NCBI GenBank assembly: GCA_905234865.1
Contig: CAJOJE010000007.1
Span: 20,954 to 84,953, forward strand
Length of the DNA stretch: 64,000 nt
Reading direction: 5' to 3'
Source of the DNA: Candidatus Gastranaerophilales bacterium
Lineage (GTDB): Bacteria; Cyanobacteriota; Vampirovibrionia; Gastranaerophilales; Gastranaerophilaceae
Shown here: in pieces, positions 33,672-42,659 of the stretch
Position numbering within the stretch: position 1 is the stretch's first letter
Layout: the number at the start of each line of letters is the position of its first letter
Translations under genes and position numbers: made by a program
Notes under the pieces: model-generated
Database searches by the model: none
What the model was told of the DNA's origin: nothing
The model's input: the letters and a program-made list of their open reading frames with translations, nothing else

Positions 33672-34950
33672 TACTGAAGCCCGTTCTTGACGGAAGTCCC
33701 ATAGTAAGTCCTTTTATGCCCGGTTTTAGAATGTCAAAGTAGCTGGCATGTCCTGAATCTATACATTTTACGCCGTCTTTGGTTTTAATGTAATTATCTG
33801 ATTTAAAATCGGTGTATCTGACACCTGTTTTCCATAAATCCGAAAATTCATTCAAAAAGTCTTTCGATACGTTGTTTGCCTGTGCGCCGTTACATTCAAA
33901 TTCGGCCTCTTTTCCTTTTGCGATTTCATATAAGGTGGATGATGTGTAACTGTCGTAATAGTGCATTTTAACGCTTGATTTCGGTGAATATTTGTTTGAA
34001 TAGAAATCTACAAGAGCGTTCATATAGTTACTGTCAGGCGCCGCATCACACAATTCGTTATGTATTTCGGAATCCTTGCTTTGGTATCTCCATGGGTTTA
34101 ATTTCATAATGTACTTATCATCAAGCACAAGATTCATTTTTCCCGAATCGCCGCTGCCTATTGTTCTTATTTTTCTAATCGGAGATGTTTCGTCAAGTTC
34201 CAAATGTTGTTTGGTGAGTAAGGTTTCTCTGTTCTCTTGAATTTTTTCTATAAATTGCCTGTAACCTTCTTTATCTTTAAATTCTTTTGGAACTTCTCCA
34301 ATCGTGAAACCGTCTGCTGCAAATAATTTTCCGGGGTTTTCGGCAAGTTTTGGTACATAAAATTCCTTGCCGTCTTTTTGGTATACGTTTTTGAATTTGT
34401 TATTTAAAGCCCAAGGTCCCCAATTTGGAATGAACGAACACAATTCATTGAAATCGTCGGTATTTTCGTAAAAATTCATGCCGTATTTTTGGAAGGCTTC
34501 AAGATAACCGTCATTTTTAAAATACCAGTCCTCGAAGTTTTCTTTTCCTCCTGTTTTTTCAACAAGAGTTTTAACAACATCGTTTGATTTTTTCGGGTCA
34601 AAATTCCCTTTCTCATCTCTAATAATTTCATCAATAAATTTTGAACTCGTGTCTTCGTCGGATGTTACTTTTGTTAAAAATCGGATTGTTGCTTCGGGTG
34701 TCATTGATTTTTTGTTGATGATGTCCATTGCCTTTTTGGGATTTTTTGTGTTCAGGGATTTTTTGTAATCCGCAAAGGCCCTGTCCCCGTCGTCCCAATA
34801 TACTACGTTTAAATTCGGATAGTATAGAGGGGATGTGGTATTCTTGTAGTCGTCTTTGTTGGGTAGTGGTTTTTTCTCTTCTCTTACATTTCCGCCAAAA
34901 TTACCCGTATAATGGACGGGAGAAGTGTTGTTAATTGCAATAATATTCAT
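33631..34950 (-). CDS. Divergent protein kinase-like protein with short N-terminal Y-T-G motif
   Basis: 439 residues, no signal peptide or membrane segment. The N-terminus MNIIAINNTSPVHYTGNFGG carries the motif shared with the GH13 and second helicase genes. Residues ~30-240 match nothing recognised. Residues ~255-400 look like a degenerate protein kinase lobe: IGSGDSGKM (glycine loop) with YIMKLNP (Lys of the VAIK type), YTDFKSDNYI in place of HRDLKxxN, and CIDSG in place of DFG. It may phosphorylate a protein or small molecule, or be a pseudokinase. Start chosen at the only early ATG before the motif. Its 3' end overlaps ylxR by 41 nt. Confidence 0.6.
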   Translation of the reverse strand: MNIIAINNTSPVHYTGNFGGNVREEKKPLPNKDDYKNTTSPLYYPNLNVVYWDDGDRAFADYKKSLNTKNPKKAMDIINKKSMTPEATIRFLTKVTSDEDTSSKFIDEIIRDEKGNFDPKKSNDVVKTLVEKTGGKENFEDWYFKNDGYLEAFQKYGMNFYENTDDFNELCSFIPNWGPWALNNKFKNVYQKDGKEFYVPKLAENPGKLFAADGFTIGEVPKEFKDKEGYRQFIEKIQENRETLLTKQHLELDETSPIRKIRTIGSGDSGKMNLVLDDKYIMKLNPWRYQSKDSEIHNELCDAAPDSNYMNALVDFYSNKYSPKSSVKMHYYDSYTSSTLYEIAKGKEAEFECNGAQANNVSKDFLNEFSDLWKTGVRYTDFKSDNYIKTKDGVKCIDSGHASYFDILKPGIKGLTMGLPSRTGFSTIEFHGALLEAVG

Positions 34951-34985
34951 AATGCTTTTTTAAAACATGTAAAAAAAACTTTTTG

Positions 34986-37241
34986 TTATCTTGTTAAAGA
35001 TAAAAGAATATCTTGCGGATAAACTTCGTTAATATTTCCGTTTGAGCTTGTTATAATACAAAAATCCACTCTGTCGCCTTCTGAAACTGCCCCTAAATCA
35101 TCAAATGAAATAGCAATTTCAATTGACTCTTTATAAGCATAAGCAACTTTTCTTATAAGCTGCAAGCACCACATTCCTCCGTATCCCGCTTTGATTAATT
35201 GAGGGGGGATGAGTTCATGTTCGTTAAACGAAAGTTTTAGTTCATATCCGAATTGATTTTCTAAAACAGGGTACATATTTTCCGTTCTATGCGCCAACCG
35301 AACGGGGTTTGCGTTTTCCTGACGTTCCGTTTTGAAATAAATTGATACTTCGTTTTTTATAAAATAAATTGAATTGGCAAGATTATTTTTATTTAATTCA
35401 AATTTAATATAAATATTATCTTCGTCATTTCCGTAGTATATGCCTTTTATGGTTTTTTTGGCGGAAAATGTCGGGGAATCGGGGAGGAAAATATATCCTG
35501 CGTTGAGCCAATAATTAACATCCGTATTAACCAAACCGTCAATAACGGGTTTGATATGTCCTTTGGGTTGCTTTATGGGTTTTCCGATAATACTGGTAAG
35601 AGAAACGTCCAAATGTTTAGGACTTGGTTTTTTAAGGCATTTATATACGTTTTTAAGGTGCGACCTGAACAAAAAGTCAAAAATATGGTCATTTGAGGAT
35701 TCGTTGGGTTCTCCGTACCACCAAAACCAATCGGAGCCTTCCGCCATAAATATTTCTTCTTTTGCCGTATCAATCATTCTTTTGGCCTTGGCAAGCTCTT
35801 TTTCATCGTTTGTATTGTCGATTATCTCTCTTGAATAATCGGATAAATCGTTTCTTGTTTTATTAAGATAAATCCACGCAAGATTTTTAGTAGGTTCTCC
35901 GATCCATAAATCGAAATTTCTGTTTATCCAGCTTCCCGAAGCTACGCTATCGAGTTTTTCGGGTTTTACGTTTTGTGTAAAATCGCTTAAAAGAACGGTT
36001 TCAAGAGTATCGTCGTTTTCAATTAAAGAATACAGAGTTTCTAAAAATTCTTCCCCGTCATTTTGGTAGCTTTCCCAACAATTTTCTCCGTCCATTGCAA
36101 TTGTAAGAACATGATTTTCTTTCGGTGAAAATTGAAGTTTGCTTTGTATCGTTTTAATTTTTTCATAAAAGTCATTTGCTGCAACTTTTCCGTCGTAATT
36201 GCCGTAGCCGAATCCTACGAGGTTTGCAAAAAACGAATCCGCAAAAACGACGTTTACCTTGTTGTCTTTTTTATGAAAACCGTAATTTACGCATAAATCA
36301 AACGGTGCTTCGAGATTTCCTTCAAAATCCCTTGCAAATTCCCTGCCTAAAGTATTGGCTAAAATCCCCTCGTCCGTAACGGTCCAAGTAACACCTAAAT
36401 CATTCAGCATATTCACGCTCTTCATTGATATGCAATGTTCGGGAAGCCATATTCCCTTCGGGCGTTTGCCAAAAACTTTCTCAAAATAATCAAGAGCTTT
36501 TTTGGTTTGTTCTTTGGCATCTTGAGCTAAAAGAGGGTTTTTTTCGGGTAAATTTTCAACGTAGGAGGTTTTAGATTCGGTTATATCCAGTAATAACGGA
36601 ATAATCGGGTGATAATAAGGACTTGTTGAAATTTCAATTCTGTTTTCGTCTTGAAATTTTTTATACGTCGGAATTATTTTTTTAATTATATCCTTTTGAA
36701 TTTCAAAAATTTTAATTCTGTCTTCGTAGGTATAATTTCTTTGCTTTTCGGCGAGCTCTTTTAATTCGGGGTAAATCGAATAAAATTTCTTATCTATCCA
36801 GCACAAAGTATAATTTGCGATTATGTCGAAATATTCTTGCTCGCTAAAGTCGTTAATCGTAATATCGTCTTTTGAATAACGTTTATTGTATAGCTCTGCG
36901 TAATATTCTTTTCTTAAAATCATTGTTGAATAATTAACGTCAAAGAAATACTGTAAAATAAACGTTTTGTTGACATCCGACAATTTATCTTCTTTTGTGA
37001 TTAAAAGACGGGAGTGGATATCATGAAATCCGTTTGCATATTTTTCAATCGAATTTAAAAGCGTTGCGGAGATATTAAAATTCAGCTTGATTTTTTTATG
37101 ATCTTCAAGCCTTAAAAGCATATCCAAATAATCTTTTGTGGCATGAAGCCTTACCCAAGGCATAACAAAATCGTCCGTCGGATTTTCCTGATATACGGGT
37201 TGATGAAAATGCCATATAAAAGCTAAATTTAATTTTTTCAT
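34986..37241 (-). CDS. GH57 alpha-glucan-active glycoside hydrolase
   Basis: 751 residues. GH57 motifs in order: WHFHQPVYQE (motif 1, residues ~10-19), GIWLPEHCIS with the nucleophile Glu near 263, TIAMDGENCWES with the acid/base Asp near 383, and AEGSDWFWWYGEPN (motif 5 type of the amylopullulanase/amylase-like subgroup). A ~200-residue C-terminal beta domain follows (VNTDVNYWLNAGYIFL onward). The enzyme acts by retention on alpha-1,4 or alpha-1,6 glucans. No signal peptide, so probably an intracellular glycogen-type enzyme. TGT-TATAAT lies 13 nt before the ATG. It is 14 nt downstream of the regulator gene. Confidence 0.9.
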   Translation of the reverse strand: MKKLNLAFIWHFHQPVYQENPTDDFVMPWVRLHATKDYLDMLLRLEDHKKIKLNFNISATLLNSIEKYANGFHDIHSRLLITKEDKLSDVNKTFILQYFFDVNYSTMILRKEYYAELYNKRYSKDDITINDFSEQEYFDIIANYTLCWIDKKFYSIYPELKELAEKQRNYTYEDRIKIFEIQKDIIKKIIPTYKKFQDENRIEISTSPYYHPIIPLLLDITESKTSYVENLPEKNPLLAQDAKEQTKKALDYFEKVFGKRPKGIWLPEHCISMKSVNMLNDLGVTWTVTDEGILANTLGREFARDFEGNLEAPFDLCVNYGFHKKDNKVNVVFADSFFANLVGFGYGNYDGKVAANDFYEKIKTIQSKLQFSPKENHVLTIAMDGENCWESYQNDGEEFLETLYSLIENDDTLETVLLSDFTQNVKPEKLDSVASGSWINRNFDLWIGEPTKNLAWIYLNKTRNDLSDYSREIIDNTNDEKELAKAKRMIDTAKEEIFMAEGSDWFWWYGEPNESSNDHIFDFLFRSHLKNVYKCLKKPSPKHLDVSLTSIIGKPIKQPKGHIKPVIDGLVNTDVNYWLNAGYIFLPDSPTFSAKKTIKGIYYGNDEDNIYIKFELNKNNLANSIYFIKNEVSIYFKTERQENANPVRLAHRTENMYPVLENQFGYELKLSFNEHELIPPQLIKAGYGGMWCLQLIRKVAYAYKESIEIAISFDDLGAVSEGDRVDFCIITSSNGNINEVYPQDILLSLTR

Positions 37242-37255
37242 ATCTTTTAAAAAGA

Positions 37256-38362
37256 TTATAACATATTTTCTTTAAAATAGTTTGGATTAATTATAAGCCA
37301 TTGGTATGAATTTTCGGTTTTTTCAGGCATTTCTACAACGAAAAGTCCGCCGTATTTACCTTTTTGAGAGTATAAAACACCGTCTTTAATAAGTTCTTTG
37401 ACGGCTCTTTTTACGGTTCCTTCCCCTAAATTTAATTTTTTTGAAAATTCTTTAATTGAAAGAGTTTTATCTCCCGCTTCATTATTTTTTATAATGTAAT
37501 TTATTATTTTTTTATATCCGTTTTCCCATTTGTAATTTAAAGAAATTTTTTCTTCTTTTACGTTTGATTTTTCAAAATCGCCTTTATTTGTAAAAATTGT
37601 ACCCGAACTTCCTCTTTTCGGGTAAATGAATTTTTCCGCCGCAAGTTCTTTCATACAAAGATGGATTGTTCTTGTGCTGACGTTGAAATGTTTTGCAAAA
37701 AAGCTGTTTGGGGGAATTTTATCTCCGGTTTTATAATTTTGAGATATGTATTTTTTAACATTTTCTTTTAAAACTTTAGATAAACTCTTGCTTTTAATTT
37801 CATTTGAGCCTGATTTTTCTTTATCGGACAATTTAACGTCGGTATTTAAAATTAAAAGAACGTTTCTTTTATGAACTTCTTTTATAATTACTCCTCTTTG
37901 AATTAATTCTAAAACGGCAAGCCTTGTGGTATTAACCGAGGCATTAATTTCTTCCGATAATTTTGAAACCGTCGGCAGCAATTCCCCTTTAAGGTAGTTA
38001 TTTGATACCAAAAAACGTTTAATTTCAATTAAGGCCTTATCTTTTTTAGAGAACATTTTTTGAGGTTTTTCAATATCGGGAGAAGAAATTGTCGTTCCCA
38101 TGTTTTGTTTTGAAATAAAATATCCTTCATTTTCTGCACTTCTGAGCGCATTTTGAACCGTTCCCAAACTCAAATTCAAAAAAAAAGAAATATCTTTTTT
38201 CGAAGGAAATAAATCTCCCGTTTTAGCCAAATTATTTTCCAAAAGAAATTTTCTGAATTCAATAATCCAAAAGTAAGCATTCTCCTCTTTTGATTTATTT
38301 TCATCAAAAATTTCCTTTGCAGTCTTGAATTTATGAATTTCTTCGATTGAAATTTTTTTCAT
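37256..38362 (-). CDS. Regulator with four tandem GntR-type winged-helix domains
   Basis: 368 residues that appear to be four consecutive winged helices: ~28-95 (PSKKDISFFLNLSLGTVQNA), ~105-165 (PTVSKLSEEINASVNTTRLA), ~192-260 (PPNSFFAKHFNVSTRTIHLC) and ~280-345 (LSIKEFSKKLNLGEGTVKRA). Each has the GntR order: amphipathic helix, turn with G-D/E-x-L/I-P, helix-turn-helix, and a wing (G-YF-I..., KRGSSGTIF, KGKYGGLFVV). Normal GntR proteins have one such domain plus an effector domain, which is absent. It is 3 nt from rfbA and 14 nt from the GH57 gene, so it may control glucan or envelope genes. Targets unknown. Confidence 0.75.
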   Translation of the reverse strand: MKKISIEEIHKFKTAKEIFDENKSKEENAYFWIIEFRKFLLENNLAKTGDLFPSKKDISFFLNLSLGTVQNALRSAENEGYFISKQNMGTTISSPDIEKPQKMFSKKDKALIEIKRFLVSNNYLKGELLPTVSKLSEEINASVNTTRLAVLELIQRGVIIKEVHKRNVLLILNTDVKLSDKEKSGSNEIKSKSLSKVLKENVKKYISQNYKTGDKIPPNSFFAKHFNVSTRTIHLCMKELAAEKFIYPKRGSSGTIFTNKGDFEKSNVKEEKISLNYKWENGYKKIINYIIKNNEAGDKTLSIKEFSKKLNLGEGTVKRAVKELIKDGVLYSQKGKYGGLFVVEMPEKTENSYQWLIINPNYFKENML

Positions 38363-38365
38363 AAA

Positions 38366-39232
38366 TTAATTTCTCAGAGCAATTCGTTCTAAATATTTAC
38401 CGTATTCATTTTTGAACTTTTTAGAAATTTCAAACAAATCGTCTTTTGAAATATAACCCATTCTGTACGCAACTTCTTCAATGCAGGAAATTTTCATGCC
38501 TGTATTAATTTCCATTGAGGAAACAAAGTTACTTGCCTGCAAAAGACTTTCCGTCGTTCCCGTATCAAGCCAGGCGAACCCTCTGCCCAGCACTTCCGCT
38601 TTAAGATTACCGTTTTCAAGATAAATTCTGTTTAAATCGGTTATTTCAAGTTCGCCTCTGTTTGAAGGTTTAAGAGTTTTTGCATATTCGGTTGCTTTAT
38701 TGTCGTAGAAATATAGCCCCGTTATTGCAAAGTCTGATTTCGGATTTTTTGGTTTTTCTTCTAAAGAAAGAACATTATTGTTCTCATCAAATTCGACAAC
38801 ACCAAATCTTTCGGGGTCTTTAACTTTATAGCCGAAAATTGTTGCGCCTGAATTTTTTTGGACAATTCCTTTTAACATTGAAGAAAATCCGAAACCATGG
38901 AAAATATTATCGCCCAAAATTAAAGCGCAAGGTTCATTTTGAATATATTCTTCGGCAATAATGAAAGATTCCGCTATGCCCCTCGGTACTTTTTGAATTG
39001 TGTATGAAAAATTAACCCCGATTTCTTTTCCGTCCCCTAAAACTCTTTTAAAATTTTCAATATCATGGGGATTTGAAATTATTAAAATATCCCTGATACC
39101 CGCAAGCATAAGAGTCGTAATCGGGTAATAAATCATGGGTTTATCAAAAACCGGAAGAAGTATTTTTGAAATAGGTAAACTTGCAGGATAAAGCCTTGTG
39201 CCGTTTCCTGCCGCAAGTATGATACCTTTCAC
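38366..39232 (-). CDS. rfbA: Glucose-1-phosphate thymidylyltransferase
   Basis: 288 residues: GIILAAGNGTRLYP (nucleotide loop), SKILLPVFDKPMIYYP, LILGDNIFHG, VVEFDENNNVLSLEEKPKNP, GLYFYD, RGELEITDLNRIYLENG and GFAWLDTGT. It makes dTDP-glucose, the first step to dTDP-rhamnose for surface polysaccharide. Start is GTG; stop of recA and this start overlap by one base (TAGTG), and GGGAGG in the recA tail serves as Shine-Dalgarno. rfbBCD are not nearby. Confidence 0.93.
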   Translation of the reverse strand: MKGIILAAGNGTRLYPASLPISKILLPVFDKPMIYYPITTLMLAGIRDILIISNPHDIENFKRVLGDGKEIGVNFSYTIQKVPRGIAESFIIAEEYIQNEPCALILGDNIFHGFGFSSMLKGIVQKNSGATIFGYKVKDPERFGVVEFDENNNVLSLEEKPKNPKSDFAITGLYFYDNKATEYAKTLKPSNRGELEITDLNRIYLENGNLKAEVLGRGFAWLDTGTTESLLQASNFVSSMEINTGMKISCIEEVAYRMGYISKDDLFEISKKFKNEYGKYLERIALRN

Positions 39233-40275
39233 TATTTTACCTCCCTGCTTTGAGCGAGTTTTTCTCTTACTTTTTCTTCGATTTCTTTTAATATTTCGGG
39301 ATTTTCGCCCAAGAAATCTTTTGATTTATCTCTGCCCTGACCTAATTTTTCATCGTTATAACTAAACCAAGCACCCGCTTTTTTAACTATTTCCATATTA
39401 ACGGCAACATCAAGAATATTTCCCAATGCGCAAATGCCTTTGCCGTATACGATGTCAAATTCTGCAGTTCTAAAAGGTGGTGCAACCTTATTTTTAACGA
39501 CTTTTACTCTTACTCTGTTTCCTATGTCTTCGCCTTCTTTGTTTTTAACTCCGTCAAACCTTCTTATGTCCAAACGAACGGAAGCGTAATATTTAAGAGC
39601 ATTACCGCCTGTTGTAGTTTCGGGGTTGCCATACATGACACCGATTTTTTGTCTTAATTGGTTAATAAAAATAACCGTTGTATTTGTTTTGCCCACAATT
39701 GCGGTTAATTTTCTGAGCGCTTTACTCATAAGTCTTGCTTGAAGCCCCATTTGCTGCTCATCCATTGCTTTTTCAATTTCTGCTTTCGGAACCAGCGCCG
39801 CTACGGAGTCTATTACGATAACGTCAATTGCACCCGAGCGTACCAATTCTTCCGCTATTTCAAGGGCTTGTTCGCCTGTGTCGGGTTGGGAAATCAATAA
39901 TTCTTCAACGTTTACGCCCAAGTTTTTGGCATATTCAGGGTCAAGCGCATGTTCTGCGTCGATAAATGCCGCAATTCCGCCTCTTTTTTGAGCCTCTGCA
40001 ACGATATGTTGCGCCAAAGTTGTTTTACCCGATGATTCGGGACCGTATATTTCAATAATTCTTCCTCTCGGAACTCCGCCCACACCGAGTGCTATATCAA
40101 GCGCAAGTGCGCCTGTCGGAATGCAATCTACGTTAACCGAGGGTCTGTCCCCCAATTTCATAATCGAACCTTTTCCGAAATCTTTTTCTATTTTATCAAG
40201 AGCCATCTTTAAGGCTTTATCTTTTCCCGCTTTAATTTCATCTATTTCTTGAGTTGCTTTGGTTTCAGTTGCCAT
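39232..40275 (-). CDS. recA: RecA recombinase
   Basis: 347 residues. Walker [41 protein letters not shown] (Walker B), loop L1 [29 protein letters not shown] and loop L2 [14 protein letters not shown] are all typical. It forms filaments on ssDNA for recombination and SOS activation. AGAGG precedes the ATG. No LexA-box palindrome was seen upstream. It is followed with a 1-nt overlap by rfbA, an unusual partner. Confidence 0.98.
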   Translation of the reverse strand: MATETKATQEIDEIKAGKDKALKMALDKIEKDFGKGSIMKLGDRPSVNVDCIPTGALALDIALGVGGVPRGRIIEIYGPESSGKTTLAQHIVAEAQKRGGIAAFIDAEHALDPEYAKNLGVNVEELLISQPDTGEQALEIAEELVRSGAIDVIVIDSVAALVPKAEIEKAMDEQQMGLQARLMSKALRKLTAIVGKTNTTVIFINQLRQKIGVMYGNPETTTGGNALKYYASVRLDIRRFDGVKNKEGEDIGNRVRVKVVKNKVAPPFRTAEFDIVYGKGICALGNILDVAVNMEIVKKAGAWFSYNDEKLGQGRDKSKDFLGENPEILKEIEEKVREKLAQSREVK

Positions 40276-40305
40276 TATTATTTTCCTCTATACACAAATT
40301 TAAAA

Positions 40306-40319
40306 TTATTATATAATAA
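40306..40319. promoter_or_regulatory. 14-bp palindrome with overlapping divergent -10 boxes (recA / kdsA)
   Basis: TTATTATATAATAA is a perfect palindrome. It contains TATAAT on the plus strand (40312-40317, 7 nt before the kdsA ATG) and TATAAT on the minus strand (40313-40308, for recA). The two -10 boxes share 2 bp, so they cannot be occupied together. Confidence 0.6.
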
Positions 40320-40324
40320 ATTTT

Positions 40325-41137
40325 ATGAAATCAATAGAACTTAATAATTTTGAGATAGGAAAAGACCAACTTACGATTCTTGCAGGTCCTTGCGCTATGG
40401 AATCAAAGGAAATATGCGAGGTTGTTTGTTCCAAATTAAAAGAAATAACGAAAGAACTTGATATTAATTATGTTTTCAAAGTTTCTTTCGATAAAGCAAA
40501 CCGTTCGTCGATAAATTCTTACAGGGGGTTGGGAATTAAAAAAGGGCTTGAAATTATATCTTATATTAAAAATAAGTATAATGTCCCGATTGTAACCGAT
40601 ATCCATGAACCTTATCAGGCGGAAATTGCGGCTGAAGTTGCCGATATTCTTCAAATTCCCGCTTTTCTTTGCCGCCAGACGGATTTACTTGTTGCTGCTT
40701 CTAAAACCGGAAAAATCGTAAATATCAAAAAAGGACAATTTGTATCTCCTTATCAAATGAAATCAATTGCAAACAAGGTTATTGAATCGGGAAATGACAA
40801 AATTTTAATAACGGAAAGAGGCGCAAGTTTCGGGTACGGAAATTTGGTTTCCGATATGCGCTCGATTAAAATAATTCAAGATATGGGATATCCGGTTATT
40901 TTTGATGCAACACATTCCGTTCAAATCCCCGGAGGAAAAGGCGAATCTTCGGGCGGTGAAAGACGGTTTGTTCCGCTTTTAGCTAAAGCTGCCGTAGCGT
41001 CGGGTGCTAAAGGATTATTCTTTGAAATTCATCCAAACCCTGATTCTGCGCTTTGTGACGGCGATAATATGCTTCCTTTGGATGAAGTTTATTCGTTATT
41101 TAAAATTTTAAAAGAGATATTCAGGATCGTTAATTAA
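40325..41137 (+). CDS. kdsA: 3-deoxy-8-phosphooctulonate synthase (KDO8P synthase), metal-type
   Basis: 270 residues, TIM barrel: AGPCAMES, FKVSFDKANRSSINSYRGLG, TDIHEPYQAE, QIPAFLCRQTDLLVAASKTG, NIKKGQF, ERGASFGYGNLVSDMRS, DATHSVQIPGG and EIHPNPDSALCDG. It condenses PEP with arabinose-5-phosphate for the LPS inner core, so the host has LPS or a KDO-containing outer membrane. Cys23 in GPC is the metal ligand of the metal-dependent subclass (Asn in the E. coli type). The ANRSS and SFGYGNLV signatures separate it from DAHP synthase. Next start overlaps its stop by 1 nt. Confidence 0.94.
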   Translation: MKSIELNNFEIGKDQLTILAGPCAMESKEICEVVCSKLKEITKELDINYVFKVSFDKANRSSINSYRGLGIKKGLEIISYIKNKYNVPIVTDIHEPYQAEIAAEVADILQIPAFLCRQTDLLVAASKTGKIVNIKKGQFVSPYQMKSIANKVIESGNDKILITERGASFGYGNLVSDMRSIKIIQDMGYPVIFDATHSVQIPGGKGESSGGERRFVPLLAKAAVASGAKGLFFEIHPNPDSALCDGDNMLPLDEVYSLFKILKEIFRIVN

Positions 41138-41964
41138 TGTTAGACTTAAATGCTCAATATGAAGTTTTAGCCTATTCGATAGGCGACACAAAAGCCGGTA
41201 CGAAAATGGGGAAACTTCAATTAAAAAATAAAACAACCGATACCGTTTTAAATTGTATTCTTTGGGAAGAGGCAATAAACAGGCTCGATTCCAAGATTTT
41301 TAAAACGGGAAACATAGTAAAAATCACAACCGCAACTTATAACGAAAGATTTAATAACTGCTTGATTACGAATATGGAGCTTTTAATCGAAGCGAAAGCA
41401 GGAATTGAACAAGAGGAAGCGCTTGAACTTTACGATTTTATCATTAAAACTATCGATGAATTTAAAAACGAAGAATTAAAACGTTTTACAAAAAATACGA
41501 TAGAAAGCGTTAAAGACAAGCTTTTAATTGCTCCTGCCGCAAAAGTTATGCACCATAATTATATGGGCGGTTTGTTGGTGCATACGGTTGAATGTATTCA
41601 CTTCGCTCTTGCGATATTTCCCGAACTTTTCCATAAAATCAACAAAGATACCCTTCTTGCCGCTTGCATTTTGCATGATATAGGAAAAATTTACGAATAT
41701 ATTATAGACCCTGAATCGGGGTTTGTTGAATACGATGTCGAATTTAGGAAAAATTGGATATCGCATTCTCAATACGGTTTTTCTCTTTGCATGGCAAACA
41801 ATCAACCGATTGTGGCACGAATGATAGCTGCTCACCATGGAAGGGCCGATTGGGGTGCTATGATTGATTTAGGGGAAAAAGATTTAGAAAATTATTATTA
41901 TATCGTTCATCATATTGATGATTTATCCGCAAAATTCGGAAGAATAAGTATTAACGATTTATAG
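41137..41964 (+). CDS. OB-fold/HD-domain protein, YhaM-like 3'-5' exoribonuclease
   Basis: 275 residues. An N-terminal OB-fold (MGKLQLKNKTTDTVLNCILW) is followed by an HD domain: HHNYMGGLLVHTVECIH, ACILHDIGKIYEY, SHSQYGFSL and IAAHHGRADWG give the H...HD...H...D metal set. The order matches YhaM/CBF1-type RNases that trim RNA 3' ends in Firmicutes. It starts at the kdsA stop (1-nt overlap) and precedes an exported protein by 8 nt. Confidence 0.82.
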   Translation: MLDLNAQYEVLAYSIGDTKAGTKMGKLQLKNKTTDTVLNCILWEEAINRLDSKIFKTGNIVKITTATYNERFNNCLITNMELLIEAKAGIEQEEALELYDFIIKTIDEFKNEELKRFTKNTIESVKDKLLIAPAAKVMHHNYMGGLLVHTVECIHFALAIFPELFHKINKDTLLAACILHDIGKIYEYIIDPESGFVEYDVEFRKNWISHSQYGFSLCMANNQPIVARMIAAHHGRADWGAMIDLGEKDLENYYYIVHHIDDLSAKFGRISINDL

Positions 41965-41972
41965 GAGGAAAA

Positions 41973-42659
41973 TTGAAAAAAATCATATTATCTTTGGCGC
42001 TTTTCCTGTTATTTGTTTGCAGCAATGCCGACGCTTATCAAATTGAAGCTGCGGCAAAAACAAAACGCATTCCCATGGGGACAAAAATCGAACTTGAAAC
42101 GGCGCATAAAATTGAAAGCGACAAAGTAAATACCGGCGATATGTTCAGTTCATACTTAACGAGAGATGTAAGAACGCAAACTACAATGATTTTACCGAGA
42201 GGAACGGTTGTAAGAGGAAGTGTATTAAGAGTTAAATCGCCTTCCTTACCTTCAAAATCAGGTATTTTATATTTGAATTTCGACCATGTTGTTGCGCCTA
42301 ACGGTTCGCAACTTCCGATTTCTGCAGGAATTGCGGGAAGTTTTAATCTTGATATGGACGGCGGCATTAAAGGCGGCGAAAACTATGGCGGAAAAGTTAA
42401 GCAAAACTGGTCAAAAGCAGGCTCAATCGTTAAAAATTCAACTCAATGGGGAATTAAATCCGGCGACGATTGGTTTAAAGGCGGAAAATATATCGTTACT
42501 CCGTTTTCCGCAACGGGCGGTGCAATTGCGGGCGCAGGATATTTTGCAGGGGTAAGCATTATTGACTTATTTAGGAAAGGTAATAATGTCGATATTGAAA
42601 AAGGAACGGTTTTCGAACTTATGTTATTAGAACCTTTGGATGTGCCTGTCAGTGAATAA
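41973..42659 (+). CDS. Exported protein of unknown function, paralogue of the 7755 gene
   Basis: 228 residues, TTG start with a strong AGGAGG. Signal peptide KKIILSLALFLLFVCSNADA, cleaved probably after ADA (about residue 21). The mature part has IPMGTKIELET, then VNTGDMFSSYLTRDV, LPRGTVVRGSVLRVKS and a glycine-rich stretch (~residues 125-200: KGGENYGGKV, ATGGAIAGAGYFAG), ending FELMLLEPLDVPVSE. The pattern of strands ending in a P-x-G-T turn recalls beta-barrel or VirB10-type domains, but no family was recognised. It shares two blocks with the exported protein at 7755. Confidence 0.7.
   Translation: MKKIILSLALFLLFVCSNADAYQIEAAAKTKRIPMGTKIELETAHKIESDKVNTGDMFSSYLTRDVRTQTTMILPRGTVVRGSVLRVKSPSLPSKSGILYLNFDHVVAPNGSQLPISAGIAGSFNLDMDGGIKGGENYGGKVKQNWSKAGSIVKNSTQWGIKSGDDWFKGGKYIVTPFSATGGAIAGAGYFAGVSIIDLFRKGNNVDIEKGTVFELMLLEPLDVPVSE

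Noticed and set aside
40276..40324. LexA (SOS) box before recA
   Set aside because: Neither GAAC-N4-GTTC nor CTG-N10-CAG type dyads are present; the palindrome there is explained by two -10 boxes.
40325..41137. DAHP synthase (aroF/G-like) instead of KdsA
   Set aside because: ANRSS, RQTDLLVAASKTG and SFGYGNLV are KDO8P synthase signatures.
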